A DNA stretch of 64,000 bases from Salibacteraceae bacterium (GTDB lineage: Bacteria; Bacteroidota; Bacteroidia; Flavobacteriales_G; Salibacteraceae): the NCBI GenBank assembly GCA_018401875.1, contig JAGYJZ010000011.1, positions 41,802 to 105,801 of the forward strand, written 5' to 3'. Every line of letters starts with the position of its first letter. The stretch's first letter is position 1. Below, piece by piece: positions 59,346-64,000 of this stretch. The translations under genes were made by a program, and so were the position numbers. The notes under the pieces are model-generated. The model was given only the letters and a program-made list of their open reading frames with translations, did no database searches and was not told the origin of the DNA.

Positions 59346-60359
59346 CTATTCTATCACATTAATTCTTTGTTGTATGACTTCGATATGCTTCATCAATTCT
59401 GCAAAGGAAGGAGCAAACTCATCGTGTATCATGCTTTCCAGCATTTGTTTGTAGTCATTCTCCCAAGCAGCTAAAACACCTTCGGGCGGCAGTATTTGAA
59501 TGAACTCCGGTTGATGTTTTTCATAATCCATATTGCTAAACCGACTGAAAATCGATCGATGTTTGACAATGGATTGATACAATTCTTTGTTCGATAGCGC
59601 TTCTTCGAAAAAAGATGTTTGGGACAGCTTGTAGATGTCGTAATGATGCCTACTCAAGCGCTCAGCTCTCATGCTCTCTGGAAATCGTTGAAACTCCTCG
59701 TGTAGCAAAAACACTTTTTCGAGCACGGTTCGCTCAGGGTTGATACAAGAAATATTGATCGCTTGATCGCTGAATGATCGATCAGAATACACATCACTTA
59801 CCATAGACTTGATGGTCCGTTGGCTGCTTGGCTCGCTCTCTGAACGGCTTCCCAGCTCGATAAGCACTCGAGGAGAAATGTAACCTAACGGAGATGTCAC
59901 AAACGGATAATTGACCGTGACCTCCAAGGGGTCTTTATCTGGGACGCCCATGTCAATTATGTCAATTTCAATATTGCTTATACCAATAGCTTCATAGGCT
60001 GCTCTTAAATCATACACGAAAGTGCCACGAACAAAAGCGTTGGATGCTCTTCTCAGTCTAGTGACTTGACTCTTGCTCAACTCTCTTTCGAAACCTAAGT
60101 AACCCCGATCCAACGCCAAGTCTATGTCTTCTGAAAATCGTTCGATTAAGCCCCATGCTTTGCTCAATGAAGTACCGCCTTTGAACACCAAATGAGGCGC
60201 AATTTCCAAGTCGAAAAGAACGCGCAAGGTCAAGCTCACCCACCAGTCTTTTTCTATGACTGCGACAGGTAGACCTTTTTCGCGAGCCGTTTCATCAAAC
60301 ACAGCGCGCTTGTCTTCATCGCTGAGAGCCAGCCAAGGTTGAATAAATTCAAAGCTCAT
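59346..60359 (-). CDS. AbiEii/AbiGii-type nucleotidyltransferase toxin
   Basis: VIEKDWWVSLTLRVLF...LVFKGGTSLSKAWGLIERFSEDIDLALDR. Confidence 0.92.
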   Translation of the reverse strand: MSFEFIQPWLALSDEDKRAVFDETAREKGLPVAVIEKDWWVSLTLRVLFDLEIAPHLVFKGGTSLSKAWGLIERFSEDIDLALDRGYLGFERELSKSQVTRLRRASNAFVRGTFVYDLRAAYEAIGISNIEIDIIDMGVPDKDPLEVTVNYPFVTSPLGYISPRVLIELGSRSESEPSSQRTIKSMVSDVYSDRSFSDQAINISCINPERTVLEKVFLLHEEFQRFPESMRAERLSRHHYDIYKLSQTSFFEEALSNKELYQSIVKHRSIFSRFSNMDYEKHQPEFIQILPPEGVLAAWENDYKQMLESMIHDEFAPSFAELMKHIEVIQQRINVIE

Positions 60360-60963
60360 TGGCTTGGAATTTAAGTGCTTTTCTAAAAACCTTACGAATC
60401 CACTCTGGTGCTAGCACCATATCGTGCTCTAAATAGTGTGTTTTCTCTTTTTCAAGCAGGCGAATGATCTTCTGTTCGTGTTCTTGCGTCACTTTTTCTT
60501 TTCCGATTGACTTCAACGCCTGAATGGCCATGGCACATACTTGGCTGTAGGCACCAAAGTTTTTCGGAGCTGCGCGCTTAAACACCATGGTTTGTTTACC
60601 CAACTTCACATTGCGTGCAGAACCATCTGTAAGGTAAACCACCTTGGTAGGCACTTGGGTAGAAAGCCCCAAGGCGTTGAGCGCGTAAGCGCCCGTTGGC
60701 AAGATGCGCGCCTTATCTCTTTTGGCCATGGCTGCGGCCACTTCTTCTAAGCCCGGTTTTATGGGTCCCAAAACTTTACTAATGCGCGGCCGAGTGTAAA
60801 TACCTGCGGCCACTCGCATCAACTCTTGTTTTTCTACCAAGCGTTCGAGTGCTTTTTGCACCGCTTTGGCATTGCCGTATGCAGCGAATGAATCCACGAA
60901 AAAGAGCGAACCCCTCTTCGCTTTTCTAATTTTTTCAAGTATTTTATTTTCAACTATATACAT
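60349..60963 (-). CDS. DUF6088 / AbiEi-type antitoxin
   Basis: RGSLFFVDSFAAYGNAKAVQKALERLVEKQELMRVAAGIYTRPRISKVLG...ILPTGAYALNALGLSTQVPTKVVYLTDG. Overlaps toxin by 11 bp. Confidence 0.88.
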   Translation of the reverse strand: MYIVENKILEKIRKAKRGSLFFVDSFAAYGNAKAVQKALERLVEKQELMRVAAGIYTRPRISKVLGPIKPGLEEVAAAMAKRDKARILPTGAYALNALGLSTQVPTKVVYLTDGSARNVKLGKQTMVFKRAAPKNFGAYSQVCAMAIQALKSIGKEKVTQEHEQKIIRLLEKEKTHYLEHDMVLAPEWIRKVFRKALKFQANEL

Positions 60964-60982
60964 TGAATATGTAGACTTTTAT

Positions 60983-61011
60983 TGTCGCAAATGTTGCAAT
61001 TATTTGCGACA
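60983..61011. promoter_or_regulatory. Candidate AbiEi operator: perfect inverted repeat TGTCGCAAAT-N9-ATTTGCGACA
   Basis: 10-bp perfect arms 20 bp upstream of the antitoxin start codon. Confidence 0.65.
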
Positions 61012-61047
61012 TAAACACCAAGTACTGAGCTTTGCAGTCCAGCTCAT

Positions 61048-61111
61048 CAAATGCCTGGTGTTTTATTAATACGATGCGCACGCATTTTGGAAATGCGCGC
61101 GAGGGGGGGCA
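61048..61111. repeat. 64-bp direct repeat, copy 2, fused to a 5'-truncated mini-gene
   Basis: See 59232-59295. Confidence 0.93.
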
Positions 61112-61310
61112 CCGCATCTCGCGTGAAGAGGAGTTTCAAAACATCATGGCTGGAGCTTATGCATACGGGCATGACCGCGTGGATGAATTATTGGCGAAAG
61201 CAGCTAAACTGGAAAAGTGCCTAGTGTTTTATTACAAGAATGAAGAAGACATCGAATGCGACATCCTTTCATATAAGTTTGAAAGGATAGACTATTTTAA
61301 GATAGAATAA
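61112..61310 (+). pseudogene. Mini-gene copy 2: N-terminus missing, extended C-terminus
   Basis: ...RISREEEFQNIMAGAYAYGHDRVDELLAKAAKLEKCLVFYYKNEEDIECDILSYKFERIDYFKIE. Confidence 0.65.
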
Positions 61311-61315
61311 AGCAT

Positions 61316-61786
61316 TTAGGACTCTGTCCCTAGATTAGCTGACATTGCTTTTGGATCAATTATTGGCAGAAATGCATTACCCAAATAAGTCCCCATAAAA
61401 CGGCTATACATTATGCCTCTCGCAGTAGAAACTGAAACAGAGTTTAGGACTTCAATCATTTGAATAGGTAAGTTACTTTTCCCTTCACCATCAACTATTA
61501 GGAGCTCTTTCATATTATTGATCTCATAGGCCATTCCTGTTTGGATAGAGCCAAAAAGCGTTTTCAAGTTTTGATCCATAACTTTAATGTGAATAGTCAC
61601 GAAAACTTGATTTTTTTCGAGATCAAAACCAGCATTAGACTCAATATTAAACTTGAACTCTTTGGTTTCAATTGCCTTCAATTCTGGATAGCACAGCTGC
61701 GAACTCAAGACTTCTATACTGAGCAACTTAAAAGTCATTTGCTGTTTTGATTGAGTCTTATCAGGCATTTGCTGTGACATTTCCAT
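61316..61786 (-). CDS. SecB-like chaperone of a TAC module
   Basis: FKLLSIEVLSSQLCYPEL...FKFNIES...VFVTIHIKV...NSVSVSTARGIMYSRFMGTYLGNAFLPIIDPKAM, a SecB-fold-like pattern; third gene after toxin and HTH antitoxin. Confidence 0.72.
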   Translation of the reverse strand: MEMSQQMPDKTQSKQQMTFKLLSIEVLSSQLCYPELKAIETKEFKFNIESNAGFDLEKNQVFVTIHIKVMDQNLKTLFGSIQTGMAYEINNMKELLIVDGEGKSNLPIQMIEVLNSVSVSTARGIMYSRFMGTYLGNAFLPIIDPKAMSANLGTES

Positions 61787-62180
61787 AATTTATAAATACT
61801 GAATTCTCCATTCCACTCAACATTCTCTTGAGTTGTAAGCTTGGCCCTTCATTTTTAACACCAGCGATAATTTCTAAATGAAAAGAATCTGGTTTTCCTG
61901 CATCACAATTTACAAGTGACACTCCAAGCACTTGTTCCAGCTTGAAGAGGGTGTCAATCGTGAAATTATGTGTCCCGCTTAGCCACTTCGTAGCTTCGGA
62001 TGGGTTATTACTTCCCATTTCACTGGCCAATTCGCTTTTTGTAAGTCCTTTAGCCTTTCGAGCCTCATCGATCCTAACAGCCAATTGCATGCGCTTCTTT
62101 ACTGTTGCTCTTTGCTCAGGATTAATGCGCGCTTTAACTCTCTTTAAAGCTGGACTACTATATTTCCTTGGTTTGCTCAT
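61761..62180 (-). CDS. XRE/HigA-like HTH antitoxin of a TAC module
   Basis: RIDEARKAKGLTKSELASEMGSNNPSEATKWLSGTHNFTIDTLFKLEQVLGVSLV, with ~45-aa C-terminal tail. Confidence 0.85.
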   Translation of the reverse strand: MSKPRKYSSPALKRVKARINPEQRATVKKRMQLAVRIDEARKAKGLTKSELASEMGSNNPSEATKWLSGTHNFTIDTLFKLEQVLGVSLVNCDAGKPDSFHLEIIAGVKNEGPSLQLKRMLSGMENSVFINYGNVTANA

Positions 62181-62190
62181 AACGCTTGTC

Positions 62191-62709
62191 TTAGGGTGTA
62201 TACTCTATTACTATCTCTCCGGTTTCACTTTCAAGTGAATAACCGTCATCTACCCACTTAAGTTCACCATTTTTAATTCTTAACAGTATTTCTCGTGAAA
62301 CAGCCTTCACGATGTTGTTTTCATATGTCAGTTTTGAATTTTCTTGCAGTGTGCGAATGTCTTTTGGTTTTGGACCACCTCCACCCAAAATGATGGCACA
62401 TTTACCATATCTAATACAATAGAGACGGAGTGCTTTATCTGGGTCGTCATAAAGTGCACACACACCATCGCCCGGCCTGCCTTCTTTGGTTTTAAACCAA
62501 TTAAGTCGAGCTCCAGCCCAATCACCAATTTCTTCAATTCTGGTATAAATATCATCGATCTCAGTCGCAAATTGTTCTTCATTCTCATCTAAGAAGATTT
62601 CAAATAGCGTTTTATTTAGCTCACGAACCAACAGCGTATATATCGTTGCCCCTTCACCACTTAGGTCTTCCAGCTCTACGAGCTCTAATGTAAGTGTTTT
62701 AAGAGTCAT
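62191..62709 (-). CDS. Putative RelE/HigB-like toxin (172 aa) of a TAC module
   Basis: First gene of the operon; GARLNWFKTKEGRPGDGVCALYDDPDKALRLYCIRYGKCAIILGGGGPKPKDIRTLQENSKL resembles a RelE-like core. Confidence 0.6.
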   Translation of the reverse strand: MTLKTLTLELVELEDLSGEGATIYTLLVRELNKTLFEIFLDENEEQFATEIDDIYTRIEEIGDWAGARLNWFKTKEGRPGDGVCALYDDPDKALRLYCIRYGKCAIILGGGGPKPKDIRTLQENSKLTYENNIVKAVSREILLRIKNGELKWVDDGYSLESETGEIVIEYTP

Positions 62710-62721
62710 GCGAATGTATAT

Positions 62722-62741
62722 ATTTTACTTTTAAGTAAAAT
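62722..62741. promoter_or_regulatory. Candidate TAC operator: ATTTTACTT-TT-AAGTAAAAT
   Basis: Perfect 9-bp arms 12 bp upstream of the toxin start codon. Confidence 0.6.
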
Positions 62742-62955
62742 CAAATGTAATTATTCCTTCTGTGATAAAATAAAACCAATCTGGTTTTTCAGTTTAATAC
62801 GTGTTTTTTCGAATGAGACTTTAATTGACTCGTTCTCATTTAGTTTGATATCAGGAGTTTTATGCTCTAGCCGCATTATTCATCGATCGCGCCATACTCT
62901 CAATATTATGATGCAGTGAAGACTGTAATGTCTAAATTCAATCAAAACCTACCTC

Positions 62956-63702
62956 ATGAAATCAATTAAGGCCTTTCAATTAAGTGTTCCAAAACCCTGC
63001 AGTGAAGACTGGAACCAAATGACACCAAAAGAACAAGGACGCCATTGCATGTCGTGCGCTAAGGTGGTTACCGACTTCACAAAAATGTCTGATGCCGAAC
63101 TCATCGATTTCTTGCAAAGCGGAAAAGGAAGCGGCTGTGGCAGGTTTCACCAGCATCAGCTGCAGCGCACCATGCTTCCACAACCGGAATCCCATTTGTG
63201 GAGTTTCCCACGCTTTTTAGCGGCATCGGCCATCAGTTTCTTCATGGCCATTGGCAGTGCCCTCGGACAATCGGTTACTGGCGAAATCATGCACATCGAA
63301 CAGCACGATACTGCAGATATAACGCAACCTGCAATATCCGATACACTTGTGCTGAAAGGAAACGTAACAGATGGAAACGAACCCGTCCCATTTGTGAATG
63401 TGCTGGTGGTGGAAGCCAACTTGGGTGTTTTTACAGATTTTGATGGGAATTTCCGCATTGAAATCCCGCAAGAGCTTTACAGGGATGAGTATACGCTGCA
63501 ATTCAGCAGCTTTGGCTATGAGGTAAAAGAGATGGTTGTGGCGAGCAGTCATGGTGAAACTGCCGTTGAGCTTGATGTAGACCTTGAAACCGAAGCTGTG
63601 ATCATGGGAATGCATGTGATTATCGTTCAGGATCCACCAATGATCAATGGCACGGGCGAACGTGTGTATGACAGCCGCTTAAAGTCGAATCCGAGGTATT
63701 AA
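62956..63702 (+). CDS. Carboxypeptidase-like regulatory domain protein with N-terminal Cys motif and TM
   Basis: CSEDWNQMTPKEQGRHCMSCAKVVTDFTKMSDAELIDFL; LVLKGNVTDGNEPVPFVNVLVVEANLGVFTDFDGNFRIEIP. Confidence 0.82.
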   Translation: MKSIKAFQLSVPKPCSEDWNQMTPKEQGRHCMSCAKVVTDFTKMSDAELIDFLQSGKGSGCGRFHQHQLQRTMLPQPESHLWSFPRFLAASAISFFMAIGSALGQSVTGEIMHIEQHDTADITQPAISDTLVLKGNVTDGNEPVPFVNVLVVEANLGVFTDFDGNFRIEIPQELYRDEYTLQFSSFGYEVKEMVVASSHGETAVELDVDLETEAVIMGMHVIIVQDPPMINGTGERVYDSRLKSNPRY

Positions 63703-63733
63703 TATATTTATAGCTTATTGCTAGTGATATACT

Positions 63734-63940
63734 ATGCCAGATTTCACCCCCTTTCAATCCATAAGTGAAGCACTATCTGCTGAGCATAAAGGCCCGCGTG
63801 AAGATGAGTTTCAAAACATCATGGCCGGAGCCTATGCCTATGGACATGATCACGTAGATGAATTATTGGCGAAAGCAGCTAAACTGGAAAAGTGCCTGGT
63901 GTTAGTATTGGTACGATGCGCAGGCATTTCACCCCGATAG
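63734..63940 (+). CDS. Repeated mini-gene, copy 3 (C-terminus diverged)
   Basis: MPDFTPFQSISEALSAEHKGPREDEFQNIMAGAYAYGHDHVDELLAKAAKLEKCLVLVLVRCAGISPR. Confidence 0.6.
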   Translation: MPDFTPFQSISEALSAEHKGPREDEFQNIMAGAYAYGHDHVDELLAKAAKLEKCLVLVLVRCAGISPR

Positions 63941-63948
63941 CTATCGGG
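63933..63948. repeat. REP-like 16-bp perfect palindrome CCCGATAGCTATCGGG
   Basis: Related to TCCCGATaaccATCGGGA at 7818-7835. Confidence 0.85.
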
Positions 63949-64000
63949 AGCGCGCGCTCAATGTCATTAAGTTAAGTCTTAAACATTTGACTGTTAATTA

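Noticed and set aside
59077-63960. Integron gene-cassette array hypothesis for the TA-rich end of the window
   Set aside because: No integron integrase, no recognisable attC R'/R'' cores, and cassette orientations are not consistent.

Overview
Chromosomal window from a Bacteroidota bacterium, probably marine and flavobacteria-like. Supporting evidence: type IX secretion C-terminal domains, TAnnTTTG promoter elements, bacillithiol YtxJ, and the acpP-fabF-rnc-IPExxxVDY-pyk gene order. About 80% is core or housekeeping: ABC-F ATPase, LytTR regulator, CNBD Na+/H+ antiporter, purN, acpP/fabF/rnc/pyk, alkB, metal-handling genes with a TonB receptor, der, era, thiolase, KAS III, acs, corA, TrmH-type methyltransferase, lpdA and SDRs. 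Two tRNA-Val genes are present, with tRNA fragments beside them. The accessory part holds four toxin-antitoxin-like modules: DUF5615/DUF433, VapBC, AbiEi/AbiEii, and a three-gene toxin / HTH antitoxin / SecB-like chaperone (TAC) operon. It also holds an orphan RHS toxin tip with a MORN-repeat partner, a polyvalent-kinase-like gene and an IS remnant. The most notable observations are: (1) the TAC operon with an atypically long toxin and a palindromic operator candidate; (2) an AbiE module framed by 64-bp direct repeats inside a repeated, undescribed mini-gene family; (3) an ECF sigma factor overlapping a gene whose product looks like an anti-sigma domain + inner-membrane helix + long linker + outer-membrane beta-barrel; (4) an 80-bp repeat pair framing the DUF5615/DUF433 module; (5) tRNA-Val fragments, one with a REP-like palindrome in its D-loop. 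All homology calls come from reading translations; no database searches were run.
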